A stretch of 55,111 bases of DNA, from positions 1 through 55,111 of the forward strand of contig JAFGOR010000150.1 in assembly GCA_016926375.1 (NCBI GenBank), read 5' to 3'. Each line of letters opens with the position of its first letter. Position 1 is the first letter of the stretch. This DNA comes from Bacteroidales bacterium. Lineage in GTDB: Bacteria; Bacteroidota; Bacteroidia; Bacteroidales; UBA10428. Shown piece after piece: positions 18,644 to 28,900 of the stretch. The notes beneath the pieces were generated by a model, which was not told the origin of the DNA, made no database searches, and worked only from the letters and a program-made list of their open reading frames with translations. A program made the translations under genes and the position numbers.

Positions 18644-19282
18644 TCACGGTGCCAGCCGGTAAACCTCCCACATATTATCATTTCTTGAGTACTCGAACCT
18701 GTCGTGCAGGCGGTTCTCACGGCCTTGCCAGAATTCAACCAATTGCGGTACAAGTTTATAACCTCCCCAGTGCTCTGGCCTTCCAGGAGTTCTGGTCCTG
18801 AACATTTCCAGGTAATCTTTTTGCAGGTTTTCCAGATATTCACGGCTTGGAATTCTCCGGCTCTGAGGGGAAGACCAGGCGCCGATTTTGCTGCCTTCGG
18901 GTCTGGCTTCAAAGTATGCATCCGATTCCTGCCGGAGCGTTTTGAAGATCTTCCCTTCAATTCTTACTTGTCTTTCAATCCGCGGCCAGAAAAAAAGAAG
19001 GGAACCAAAGGCATTGGAAGCGAGCTGCACTCCCTTTTTACTTTCGTAATTGGTGAAAAAGGTAAATCCGTCATCATCCAGACTTTTTAACAGGACCACG
19101 CGGGAGGAGGGCTTGCCATCGGGTGTGGAGGTGGAAAGCACCATAGCGCTGGGTTCGTCTGCACCGGCGTGAATCGCTTCATTCAGCCAGAACCTGAATT
19201 GCACAATCGGATTGGCATCCAGGCTGTCGATTTCAAGCCTGGCATGTTTGTACTCCTTGCGCATGTCTTGTAATTCGCTCAT
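18644..19282 (-). CDS. pdxH: Pyridoxamine 5'-phosphate oxidase
   Basis: MSELQDMRKEYKHARLEIDSLDANPIVQFRFWLNEAI...PSAMVLSTSTPDGKPSSRVVLLKSLDDDGFTFFTNYESKKGVQLASN. Internal start at 19282 preferred over 19312. Confidence 0.95.
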   Translation of the reverse strand: MSELQDMRKEYKHARLEIDSLDANPIVQFRFWLNEAIHAGADEPSAMVLSTSTPDGKPSSRVVLLKSLDDDGFTFFTNYESKKGVQLASNAFGSLLFFWPRIERQVRIEGKIFKTLRQESDAYFEARPEGSKIGAWSSPQSRRIPSREYLENLQKDYLEMFRTRTPGRPEHWGGYKLVPQLVEFWQGRENRLHDRFEYSRNDNMWEVYRLAP

Positions 19283-19325
19283 GTAAGTATATCTGATTAC
19301 TGCAATCTGCAATCATGATAACACC

Positions 19326-20270
19326 TCAAATCACCATTGGTTCAAGTTTTTTATTTCTTGCGTTCCGGATGCTGGCGTTCAGTTCGAAACCTGCGAGCAG
19401 GGCCATGGCATTGAAATTCATCCACAACATGATGGCAATGAGGGTTCCGATGGATCCGTAAAATCGGTTAAAGGGAGCGAAATGGTTCACGAAATAGGAG
19501 AAAGCCAGGGAAGTAATTATCGAAAGAAAGGTGGCCAGCGTGGATCCGGGTGTAAACAGGCGCCATTTCGTCTTCCTGGCCGGGGCCCAATAATACAGGA
19601 AAGAAATGGCCAGAAAAGTCAGTGCAAGAATGATGATCCATTTGCCGGCCATTAATAGGACATAGGTGGTGTAAGCCCTGATGATTCCCTCGGAATAGAG
19701 GTATCTGACACCCATGTTGGAAAATGATAGCAGCATTATAGCAATGGTCAGGATTATAAAGAGAATGATAAATAATACCACCGAAATCAGTCGGCTTTCA
19801 TACCAGCGTGGTGATATGATGGTGTGATAGGTTGCATTGAAAGCCTCAATGATTCCGTTAAGCCCTTTCAGAATAAAAAACAGGGTGAGCAGAAATCCAA
19901 AAATCTGCAATCCGTGATGCTTTTCAAAAATTTCTCCAAGTACTGATTCTAAAACGAGATAGGAATTTTCGGGAATGATGTCAACCAAAATATCGAGCAG
20001 GTCAGATTGAAAATTACGAATCGGCATATAGGGAATAAGACCCAGGAGAAAGATGACAGCCGGACCTAAAGCGAGCAGAAAATTGAATGCAATGGAGGTA
20101 GCTCTTATGTTCAGTGATCCTTTCATGAGCCCCTGGAAATACAAAGTCACAACCTCATGAAAGCTTAATCCCCTTGATCCCGGAAATCTGATTCTTTTAC
20201 AACGATCACCGAGTTTATGGATCTCCTTGTTTAATATTTTATAGGTGTATGTGTGCTGGTCCGAACTCAT
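19326..20270 (-). CDS. YihY/BrkB family inner membrane protein
   Basis: Multi-TM; GLMKGSLNIRATSIAFNFLLALGPAVIFLLGLIPYMP; FNRFYGSIGTLIAIMLWMNFNAMALLAGFELNA. Confidence 0.88.
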   Translation of the reverse strand: MSSDQHTYTYKILNKEIHKLGDRCKRIRFPGSRGLSFHEVVTLYFQGLMKGSLNIRATSIAFNFLLALGPAVIFLLGLIPYMPIRNFQSDLLDILVDIIPENSYLVLESVLGEIFEKHHGLQIFGFLLTLFFILKGLNGIIEAFNATYHTIISPRWYESRLISVVLFIILFIILTIAIMLLSFSNMGVRYLYSEGIIRAYTTYVLLMAGKWIIILALTFLAISFLYYWAPARKTKWRLFTPGSTLATFLSIITSLAFSYFVNHFAPFNRFYGSIGTLIAIMLWMNFNAMALLAGFELNASIRNARNKKLEPMVI

Positions 20271-21135
20271 CAGGCTTATAATTTAAGGCCTTGAGACTTA
20301 GGTCAAGGCTTTTTATATGATGGGTGAGTGCCCCTACGGATACAAAATCAACACCACATACTGCATAATCCCTGATATTTTCCAGGGTGATTCCGCCTGA
20401 TGACTCGGTTTCATAACGTCCGGCAATGATTTCCACGGCCTTTTGGGTATTTTCAACGGTGAAATTGTCCAGCATAATCCGGTCGATCCCGCCCATGTCA
20501 AGAATAATCCGTATATCATCGAGATTGCGGGCCTCAATCTCAATGGCAAGGTGCCTGCCGGTTTTTTTCAGGTATTCCCTGGTACGCTGAATGGCTTGAG
20601 GTATGCCACCCGCAAAATCAATGTGATTATCCTTGATCAGGATCATATCAAATAATCCAAACCTGTGATTTAGACCTCCTCCGATCTTTACAGCATCTTT
20701 CTCAAGCATGCGCATGCCTGGGGTTGTTTTTCGTGTATCCAGTACCCTGGTTTTCAGACCGCTGAGCCGGTCAACATATTGCCTGGTAGTGGTGGCAATG
20801 CCACTCATTCGCTGCATGATATTGAGCACAAGTCTTTCAGCCTTCAGGAGAACGTGTACTTTGCTTTCTGCGATGAAGGCAACATCAGGTGGAGCTATAT
20901 GGTCCCCGTCGTGTTTGAAGATTTCCAGTCTGACGTCCGGATCAAGCCGGGTAAAAATTCTGACGGCCATATTTACCCCGGCCAGGATACCTTCCTCCTT
21001 GACCAACAATTGCGCATTACCGACAGCCTGATGAGGGATACAGGCCAGTGAAGTATGATCACCGTCACCTAAATCTTCATGTAAGGCATTTTCAATGAAT
21101 TGGTCGATATAGTTAATCGGCATTTTCCTCCTCAA
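20239..21135 (-). CDS. nadC: Nicotinate-nucleotide pyrophosphorylase (carboxylating)
   Basis: HEDLGDGDHTSLACIP, LNIMQRMSGIATTTRQYVDRLSGLKTRVLDTRKTTPGMRMLEKDAVKIGGGLNHRFGLFDMILIKDNHI. Confidence 0.96.
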   Translation of the reverse strand: MRRKMPINYIDQFIENALHEDLGDGDHTSLACIPHQAVGNAQLLVKEEGILAGVNMAVRIFTRLDPDVRLEIFKHDGDHIAPPDVAFIAESKVHVLLKAERLVLNIMQRMSGIATTTRQYVDRLSGLKTRVLDTRKTTPGMRMLEKDAVKIGGGLNHRFGLFDMILIKDNHIDFAGGIPQAIQRTREYLKKTGRHLAIEIEARNLDDIRIILDMGGIDRIMLDNFTVENTQKAVEIIAGRYETESSGGITLENIRDYAVCGVDFVSVGALTHHIKSLDLSLKALNYKPDEFGPAHIHL

Positions 21136-21589
21136 AACGAAGTTGATGAATATAGGGCTTATTTTCCCTTTGCTTGATCAGCAGAGTCACCCTGAAATTC
21201 CCGGTGGAAGTAGTGAGATTGCCAATGGCATATTGTGAACCCTCTTTTCCGCCCTTATGCAGGATAACGAAATTGGATGGCACATGTTTTGCAAAGAAAT
21301 TTTTAACAATCAGTTCTGCCTGCTGACTGCTGTAAATATCTGTCTGACCTGGAATGGCAAGTTCTATGCTGCTATTGAAAAAATTGGAAAGCTCAACTGA
21401 ATTGCCTGACTTCAAGGCATCAACCATGCCCTGCGGAATATCTCCCGGGGCTGAGGCGCTGACTCTCATGGCAATGGATACGATCAAGGATATCAAGGCC
21501 AGCACTCTTTTGAAACGGTTGATTTTCAACATGGTGTTTATCGCGATCATGTCAAAATAAAAAGTATTTTTGAATAATGATAAAACCAT
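21113..21589 (-). CDS. DUF4783-like secreted protein
   Basis: APGDIPQGMVDALKSGNSVELSNFFNSSIELAIPGQTDIYSSQQAELIVKNFFAKHVPSNFVILHKGGKEGSQYAIGNLTTSTGNFRVTLLIKQ; NTF2-like fold pattern. Confidence 0.75.
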   Translation of the reverse strand: MVLSLFKNTFYFDMIAINTMLKINRFKRVLALISLIVSIAMRVSASAPGDIPQGMVDALKSGNSVELSNFFNSSIELAIPGQTDIYSSQQAELIVKNFFAKHVPSNFVILHKGGKEGSQYAIGNLTTSTGNFRVTLLIKQRENKPYIHQLRFEEENAD

Positions 21590-21671
21590 TAGTTCACAAA
21601 TTTAATTATTTAATTCAATTATGATGATGGATCAAATTTCGGGCCAACTATTCTCCTAAAAACTTTTTTTC

Positions 21672-22145
21672 ATGAAGATCAGCATCATTACCCTGGGAGC
21701 TACACAGGAACCTTATTTGAAAGAAGGGATTGCTTTGTATGAGAAAAGGATCAGGCATTATGTACCCTTTGAATTGATTTACCTGAACGAGCCACGTAAC
21801 ATGAAAAGCCAGCCTGAAAGTGTGCTCAAGGAACATGAAGGGAAAATACTACTTTCGGCTCTTGAAAAGACGGATCAGTCTGTATTGCTCGATGTGGAAG
21901 GCAAACAGCTGGATTCTTTTGCTTTTTCGGCTTACCTGCAAAAAGCCATGAACATGGGAACAAGAAACCTGGGATTTATCATTGGCGGGGCTTTTGGTTT
22001 TTCAAAGGAAGTTTATCAGGAAATACCCGAGAGATTGTCTTTATCGTGCATGACTTTCTCCCATCAGCTTATCAGGCTTGTATTTCTTGAGCAGCTTTAC
22101 CGGGCTTTTACCATAATCCGGGGAGAACCTTATCATCATACCTGA
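21672..22145 (+). CDS. rlmH: 23S rRNA (pseudouridine(1915)-N(3))-methyltransferase RlmH
   Basis: 157 aa; LDVEGKQLDSFAFSAYL, LGFIIGGAFGFSKEV, LSLSCMTFSHQLIRLVFLEQLYRAFTIIRGEPYHH. Confidence 0.96.
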   Translation: MKISIITLGATQEPYLKEGIALYEKRIRHYVPFELIYLNEPRNMKSQPESVLKEHEGKILLSALEKTDQSVLLDVEGKQLDSFAFSAYLQKAMNMGTRNLGFIIGGAFGFSKEVYQEIPERLSLSCMTFSHQLIRLVFLEQLYRAFTIIRGEPYHHT

Positions 22146-22179
22146 TTGTGTTTGATAACTAAATTCGAAGGATGTCTCC

Positions 22180-25100
22180 ATGAATACCAGTAAATACATT
22201 GCGATATTTCTGACCTTACTGATGATCACAGTGGGGAGTAATGTCATATTGGACAACTGGCATTTCAAAGAAAGCGACCACAGAAGGCTGCAAAAAGAAA
22301 TCGATAAAAAATTCCTTCAAACGGATCGCATATTTAAGAAATTGCAGGATAGCAACTGGCAGTTAAATGCACAGCTAACCGGCGACAAAGGCATTACCAT
22401 GGTGGTTTACCACAATGACAGCCTGATTTACTGGTCCGATAATACCATGAGCTTTAAATCATTTGAGCAGTTTGAACTCATCGGAAAGCGTTTTGATTCC
22501 ATTTCAAATGGGTGGTATGTAATCAAGACCTATCAAATAGATTCCATTAAGGCTTACGGGTTGATACTGGTAAAATCGCAATATCCCTATGAGAATGAAT
22601 TCATGATCAGTGGCTTTCACCCCGACCTGAAGCTGCCGACTTCAACAAAACTTCTTACCGTTGCCCAACCGGGGTCCTTTGCAATTCACGACTGGGAGGG
22701 CATTTATTTGTTCTCGATCAAGTTCAGCGTCAGTGAACTCAGGTATTCCCGGCTGGAGAAATTCCTGATCCCTGTTTTGATATTTTTATTGATCATTGCG
22801 TTCCTGTTGCTTATTCACAACATCCTGGGCAGGATCCAAAAACCGGGACTGAAAAACGCTCTTTTAGGATTGATGATCGCATTCTTTGCCTTACTGAGGT
22901 GGATTCAATACAGGTACCATGTTCCTTCCGATCTCTATAACCTTGAGTTATTCGGTCCCGTACCCTTCGCAAAATCAACCATTTTACCTTCTCTGGGAGA
23001 TGTCTTCACAAATACCATACTGGTACTTTATATTGTGTTGGAATTTTTCCTGGGATTCAGGTTTCCGAAGTTTCTGAATAAGGAAAAAAAGTCGGGTCCC
23101 AATGCAACTATTGTGCTGATGATGATCGTTCTGACAGGTTTCTTCCTCTATACCCATTTTATTCTGTCGAACCTGATCCTGCACTCAACGATCAATTTTG
23201 AATTTTACAAAGCTGCAAGCGTCAGTGTTTATACCTTTGTAGGACTGCTTATAACGGCAATGCATTTCGGCGCATTGCTTTTGCTCAACCTTTATTTGCT
23301 TTCATTGTGCAAGGATAGCTGTGATTTGGGCAAACTGATCCTGACCTTTATTCTCGTAAGTTCCCTGGTGCTTGTCCCGGCATACCTGCTGAATTTCGGA
23401 TTTGACTGCGTTTCACACCTGGCCTTTCTGGTGATGTTTGCAGCCCTGGCTATCCTTCATTACCGCAGGATACCGGTGGGTAATTTCACCACCATGGCTT
23501 TTATTGTTATCTTTTTCTCATCCTACTCAGTTTACCTGTTTAATCATTATGCGAAACAGAAACTGATGAATAACATGAAGGTCATGGCTGAAAATCTGGG
23601 AGCACAACATGATCCTGTTGCAGAATACTTGCTTGAGGGTATCAGTGACAGGCTTAGCCAGGATAAGACGCTTAATAATTTTATGTTTAACTGGTCAATC
23701 AGCGATGAGCAGATCCATGACTACCTTCAAAGCAACTACTTTAATGGCTTTTGGGGAAAGTACAAGCTACTTTTCGAAGACTGTTATCCCAGTAAGGAAC
23801 TTTACGATGGCGATACGCTGAAGAACTGTTATGATTTTTACAACAGACGGCTGGAGGAGGGTAAAAGCATGCTGCTGCCCCGGTCCAGGTTTTATTTTCT
23901 CGACCTCCAGAACGGAAGAATCAATTACCTGGGCTGGATTACTTATAAACACCCCACCAGGAATATCGAGGTTTCCTTGTTTCTCGAACTGGAAACGAGG
24001 TTGGTTGCCGAGGAATTGGGTTTCCCGGAGTTGCTGCTCGATAAGAAATACAAGGAGAACCGTTTGTTGACAGAGTATTCCTATGCCAAATATTTCAAAA
24101 ATCAATTGTTGGCTCAATCCGGAACCTTCCAGTACAGCCTTGATCTGAACACCTATAAGGGAAAGCCTGTCAAATTCGAAGGCTATGACCACATCATATA
24201 TTATCTTACCAAAGACAATGTGGTAATGGTGAGCAAACCGGCCACCACATTCTTTAATCGGCTGATATCCTTTTCCTACATTTTCTTATTCAATTATATA
24301 ATTGTATTACTCATCATTGGCATCCGGAATTATTCGAAACTGGGCGGTGACATAGAATTCAACTTTAAGAATAAGATCCAGCTTTCCATCATTGCCATAT
24401 TATTCCTGTCACTCATCCTGGTTGGCGGGGGCACAATTTATTTCAGCATTCAGCAATACCAGAAAAAGCAACTCGACCTGCTCAGTGAAAAAATCCAGTC
24501 GGTTTATATCGAACTGGACCGCATGCTTGCCTACCTTCCCAACAAGATCAGCCCTTACCAGAAAGGTGATGGTTTTGATAACCTGGAACAATTGCTGATC
24601 AAGTTTTCAGATATTTTTTATTCCGATATCAATTTGTATGATCCCGATGGAAATTTGCTGGCTACCTCCCGGTCTGAGATATTCAGCAAGGGAATCCTGG
24701 GCGAGAAGATGGATCCTCTGGCGTACAGTAAAATGGTGAAAGAAAGACAGGCTGAATTCATCCACCGTGAAACCATAGGAAAACTGAGCTTTTTATCGGT
24801 ATATGTTCCTTTCGTGAATGTCGAGAATAAACTGCTTGCCTACCTTAATCTGCCATATTTTACCAAGCAGAATATTTTGAGAAATGATGTTACAACGCTC
24901 GTGGTGGCCATTGTAAATATTTATGTGTTGCTGATTTTGCTCACCATTGCCATGGCCGTCCTCATATCCGATCAGATAACCCGGCCTTTACGGATGATCC
25001 AGCAAAAGTTCAGCCAGATAAAGATCGGCAGGAAGAATGAAGAGATCATTTACAAGGGGCACGATGAAATTGCAGGATTAGTATACGAATACAACCGGAT

Positions 25101-25818
25101 GGTTAAGGAACTTGTGAAAAGCGTGGAGATGTTGTCACGGTCAGAGCGTGAAAGCGCATGGCGCGAAATGGCCAAACAAATCGCCCACGAGATCAAGAAT
25201 CCGCTCACGCCCATGAAACTGAGCGTGCAGCATTTACTCCGTTCGTGGAAAGACAACAAGGAGAATTTCGATGAGAATCTTGAAAAGGTTACGCGTACGC
25301 TGATCGAACAGATCGATAACCTTTCCTTTATCGCTTCGGAGTTCAGCAATTTTGCGAAAATGCCCAAGGCTTTCAATGAAGAAATCAATATCGTGGAAAA
25401 GATCAGGAACTCCCTGAATCTTTTTGTCAACACCGAAAATGTTGACTTTGTTTTTGAGCATGAGAGTGAAGAAATAGTAGTATTTGCTGATAAGGAGCAG
25501 TTGTCAAGGGTGTTTATCAATTTACTGAAGAATGCCATCCAATCTATCCCCGAAAACCGGCATGGCAAGGTGGGAATCAGCTTGGTTCTGAACGGTAAAA
25601 TGGTGCGTATAAGCATTACCGACAATGGAAAGGGTATACCTGAAGATCTTCAGGGTAAGCTGTTTACACCAAGTTTTACGACCAAGTCCAGCGGAATGGG
25701 ATTGGGTTTGTCGATCGTAAAGAATATTATTGAATCTTTTGGAGGGAATATTACGTTTAACACAAAAGTCAACCACGGCACGACATTCGTTTTTGAACTG
25801 CCGGTTCATCAATTGTAA
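22180..25818 (+). CDS. Large multi-TM HAMP sensor histidine kinase (NtrY-like catalytic region)
   Basis: 1212 aa; two membrane regions, HAMP (ISDQITRPLRMIQQKFSQIKIGRKNEEIIYKGHDEIAGLVYEYNRMV), H-box WREMAKQIAHEIKNPLTPMKLSVQHLLRSW, N/G boxes LLKNAIQSIPENRHG, ITDNGKGIPEDLQGKLFTPSFTTKSSGMGLGLSIVKNIIESFGG. Confidence 0.95.
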   Translation: MNTSKYIAIFLTLLMITVGSNVILDNWHFKESDHRRLQKEIDKKFLQTDRIFKKLQDSNWQLNAQLTGDKGITMVVYHNDSLIYWSDNTMSFKSFEQFELIGKRFDSISNGWYVIKTYQIDSIKAYGLILVKSQYPYENEFMISGFHPDLKLPTSTKLLTVAQPGSFAIHDWEGIYLFSIKFSVSELRYSRLEKFLIPVLIFLLIIAFLLLIHNILGRIQKPGLKNALLGLMIAFFALLRWIQYRYHVPSDLYNLELFGPVPFAKSTILPSLGDVFTNTILVLYIVLEFFLGFRFPKFLNKEKKSGPNATIVLMMIVLTGFFLYTHFILSNLILHSTINFEFYKAASVSVYTFVGLLITAMHFGALLLLNLYLLSLCKDSCDLGKLILTFILVSSLVLVPAYLLNFGFDCVSHLAFLVMFAALAILHYRRIPVGNFTTMAFIVIFFSSYSVYLFNHYAKQKLMNNMKVMAENLGAQHDPVAEYLLEGISDRLSQDKTLNNFMFNWSISDEQIHDYLQSNYFNGFWGKYKLLFEDCYPSKELYDGDTLKNCYDFYNRRLEEGKSMLLPRSRFYFLDLQNGRINYLGWITYKHPTRNIEVSLFLELETRLVAEELGFPELLLDKKYKENRLLTEYSYAKYFKNQLLAQSGTFQYSLDLNTYKGKPVKFEGYDHIIYYLTKDNVVMVSKPATTFFNRLISFSYIFLFNYIIVLLIIGIRNYSKLGGDIEFNFKNKIQLSIIAILFLSLILVGGGTIYFSIQQYQKKQLDLLSEKIQSVYIELDRMLAYLPNKISPYQKGDGFDNLEQLLIKFSDIFYSDINLYDPDGNLLATSRSEIFSKGILGEKMDPLAYSKMVKERQAEFIHRETIGKLSFLSVYVPFVNVENKLLAYLNLPYFTKQNILRNDVTTLVVAIVNIYVLLILLTIAMAVLISDQITRPLRMIQQKFSQIKIGRKNEEIIYKGHDEIAGLVYEYNRMVKELVKSVEMLSRSERESAWREMAKQIAHEIKNPLTPMKLSVQHLLRSWKDNKENFDENLEKVTRTLIEQIDNLSFIASEFSNFAKMPKAFNEEINIVEKIRNSLNLFVNTENVDFVFEHESEEIVVFADKEQLSRVFINLLKNAIQSIPENRHGKVGISLVLNGKMVRISITDNGKGIPEDLQGKLFTPSFTTKSSGMGLGLSIVKNIIESFGGNITFNTKVNHGTTFVFELPVHQL

Positions 25819-25871
25819 AGCGCTGTGAATGGTTGTTGATATCTGATGAAATATATTGCAGGATAATTTTA

Positions 25872-25879
25872 TATATTTG
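25872..25879 (+). promoter_or_regulatory. Bacteroidota -7 promoter element (TATATTTG)
   Basis: Exact TAnnTTTG match about 32 bp upstream of the 25911 start. Confidence 0.5.
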
Positions 25880-25910
25880 AAACACAACAATCAAACCAAC
25901 TAACCCAACT

Positions 25911-28900
25911 TTGGCTTTGAAGAGGATTATAGGCATAATATCGGGCTTATGGATTTATTCCTTCTTAAGCTTTTCGCAAAACATCCAGATTTCCGGAGTC
26001 CCCAATTATTACCTGCGTGTTGATGAAGTGCAGACTAACCGTGTCAGGGTAACCGATGTTTTGGGAGGACAGATCAGCCACTTTCAATCGGAAAGTAAAG
26101 TTTTGCTGATCCAGATGACCGGGGCCGTCCCCTATTCAGGTGCGGATTTCAAAACAAGGGAAGCACGTACAAAAGAAGATATGGGTGATGTGGGAAGCTA
26201 CGAGATATTTCAGGTTGATGAAGTAGTTGCCATAAATGCCACGGAAGCCTGGGTTATTTTTACCGATGATGTCTCCCGGACCTACGATGCAGGTGAAAAA
26301 ATACAACTTGTAAAATTTGTGGAAGGTGAAACGGTCTCTACCACGGGTGCAGTAAATGCCCTGGATTGGAACGGAACCATAGGCGGCATTGTTGCCATCA
26401 TCGGTACCGATTCGGTAAAACTCAACCACAACATTGATGTCAGTGCCCAGGGTTTTCGCGGAGGTGCCATTCCTGCCGAAAACTACACAGGAGGTTGCCG
26501 GTATGGCTTGAGTTCAGTCATCAAAGACACTTTATTTTTCCTCCCGGCACAAATGAACCGGTCGGGAAACAAGGGCGAGGGAATTGTTACCACTGCATTT
26601 CCCTATACCAAGGGTACGGGATTCGCTATTAACGGCGGCGGGGCCGGAAACGGGCTATACTCGGGCGGCGGTGGCGGCAGCAATTACGCCGTTGGCGGTG
26701 ACGGAGGCCGGCAATCTCCCGTATGTTCGGGTTTATATCCGGCATTGGGCGGCTGGGGTGGTTATGGATGTTTTGAGCTTTACACGGCCGGAAACCGGAA
26801 GATTATCATGGGCGGAGGCGGCGGAAGCGGTACCAAACTTTCAACCTCAACTCCTTCCAAGGGAGGTGACGGTGGGGGTATCGCCATCATCATCACCGGG
26901 GTGCTTGCGGGCAATGGCAAATCAATTTTGGCGAACGGGGAGAATGCCACAGCTACGACCGGAAGCGGGGGTGGCGGCGGTGCGGGCGGAACGGTGATCA
27001 TTGATGCAACCAGTCTTTATGGAGCATTGACGGTTAATGCCAAAGGAGGAAGAGGCGGAAATACGACAGATGACGGCAATTGCACGGGATCAGGCGGCGG
27101 TGGCGGCGGTGGGGTCATCTGGCACAACGGCGCTTCCCTGGCTGCAATCGTTGACTTCTCATATGGCATTGCCGGCGCTGTTGGCAGTTCCTGCTCGCTC
27201 GTACTGGGTATTCCCGGCACGCCGGGTTCAACGGGTGCAAAAATCACAAACCTGATATCACCGCTTACCGGATTCCTGTTCAATTCGGTACATGGAAAGG
27301 ATACCATTTGCGCCGGGCAGACTCCCAATCTTCTTACCGCCAGCCAACCCAAGGGCGGTGATGGCACTTATATCTTTTTATGGGAAAAAAGCACAGATAA
27401 CGCCAACTGGACGGATGCATCCGGAACACAGCTGAGAACCTTCCAGCCACCGGCATTGAATCAGACAACCTGGTACAGGCGAATTGTCACCTCAAACGGT
27501 GTCTTTGACACTAGCCGGGTAATTCAGGTTTTTGTATATCCTGTCATCAGCAACAATACGATTTATGGCATTGATACCATTTGTTACAACAATCATGCGA
27601 AATTGATTACAGCAGCCCAACCCACCGGCGGAAACAATGCATCCTACATTTACCAGTGGCAGTCACGCGACAGTGAAAGCATATGGAGCAACATGGGCGC
27701 CACCCGGACCTCAAATACACCGCTCGATCCGGGAGTACTCACGAAAACGATGTATTACCGTCGCCTGGTGAGCTCAACCGCATATTGCGCGGATACCAGC
27801 AATACCGATAAGATTACGGTATTGCCTTCAATCTTAAACAACGGCTTTGCCACCAGTGATACATCCATATGTTTGAATCAGAGCCCGGGACAGCTCAATG
27901 CTTTAACTCCCGGCGGTGGCGATGGCACCTATTCTTTTTCCTGGCAATATAAGCCGGCATCCGGTAACTGGACCAGCCTGGCTTCAAGCAATGTGCTCCG
28001 TTACACCGCAGGTGTGCTGACCAATGAAACTCTGTTCCGCAGGATTGTATATTCAGGGAATGACAAGGCTTGCATTGACACCGGAACCGTCAAAACGGTG
28101 CATACCATGCCCCTGATAACCAACAACAGCATACTGGGCAGCACCGTTCAGTATACATGCTACAATACACCTATTTCATTGCCGGGTTCTTCGCCTCTGA
28201 ACGGATTCAACACCTACGCATACCAGTGGGAACAAAGCAATGACAACAGCACATGGAATTCGGTCACGGGTGCGGACCGCGATTATGTGTCAGCAAACCT
28301 CACCAGCAGGAAGTATTTCAGAAGGATTGTATATTCCTCACCCGCTTACCACGAATGCACCGACATCAGTGACGCGGTTGAAGTGAGGATCAATCCGCTG
28401 CCTACGGGGGATGTAAGTGTGGATCGGGATACAATATGCGCAGGTGAAACCTTGTATGTAAAATTCAACCTGGCAGGCAGCGGACCTTTCAATGTTGCTG
28501 TCGCCGGTGAAAGTATTCCCGGTTCATCCAAAACAGGCATTACCGCACTTACTGATTCTGTAGCCTTTACTCCCGCTACCTCACAGCAGTTCACGATGTA
28601 TTCGGTGGAGGACGACAGCGGTTGCTTTGCCGATATTACAGGTTTTGCCAACGTTTCGCACGGCATAGTATATGCAGTTCCTGTCGCCAATGCAGGGACC
28701 AGCCAGGAGACATGCGGCCTGAACTATACGTTGCAGGCTGTTAAAAATATAAGCGGTTCTTCGGGTTTGTGGACAGGAACCGGTGTGACATTCAGCGATC
28801 CATCCAATGCCACCACCCAGGTTACTTCCGGAAGTTATGACACCAAAATGTTGAAATGGACTGAAACCAACTGGCATTGTTCTGATGAGGATGAAATTGA

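Noticed and set aside
25050-25625. 191-aa antisense ORF within the histidine kinase
   Set aside because: Opposite the conserved kinase core; no coding features or recognisable family.
26780-27367. Antisense Pro-rich ORFs (26780-27001, 27017-27367)
   Set aside because: Poly-Pro is the direct complement of poly-Gly codons in the adhesin; artefact of composition.
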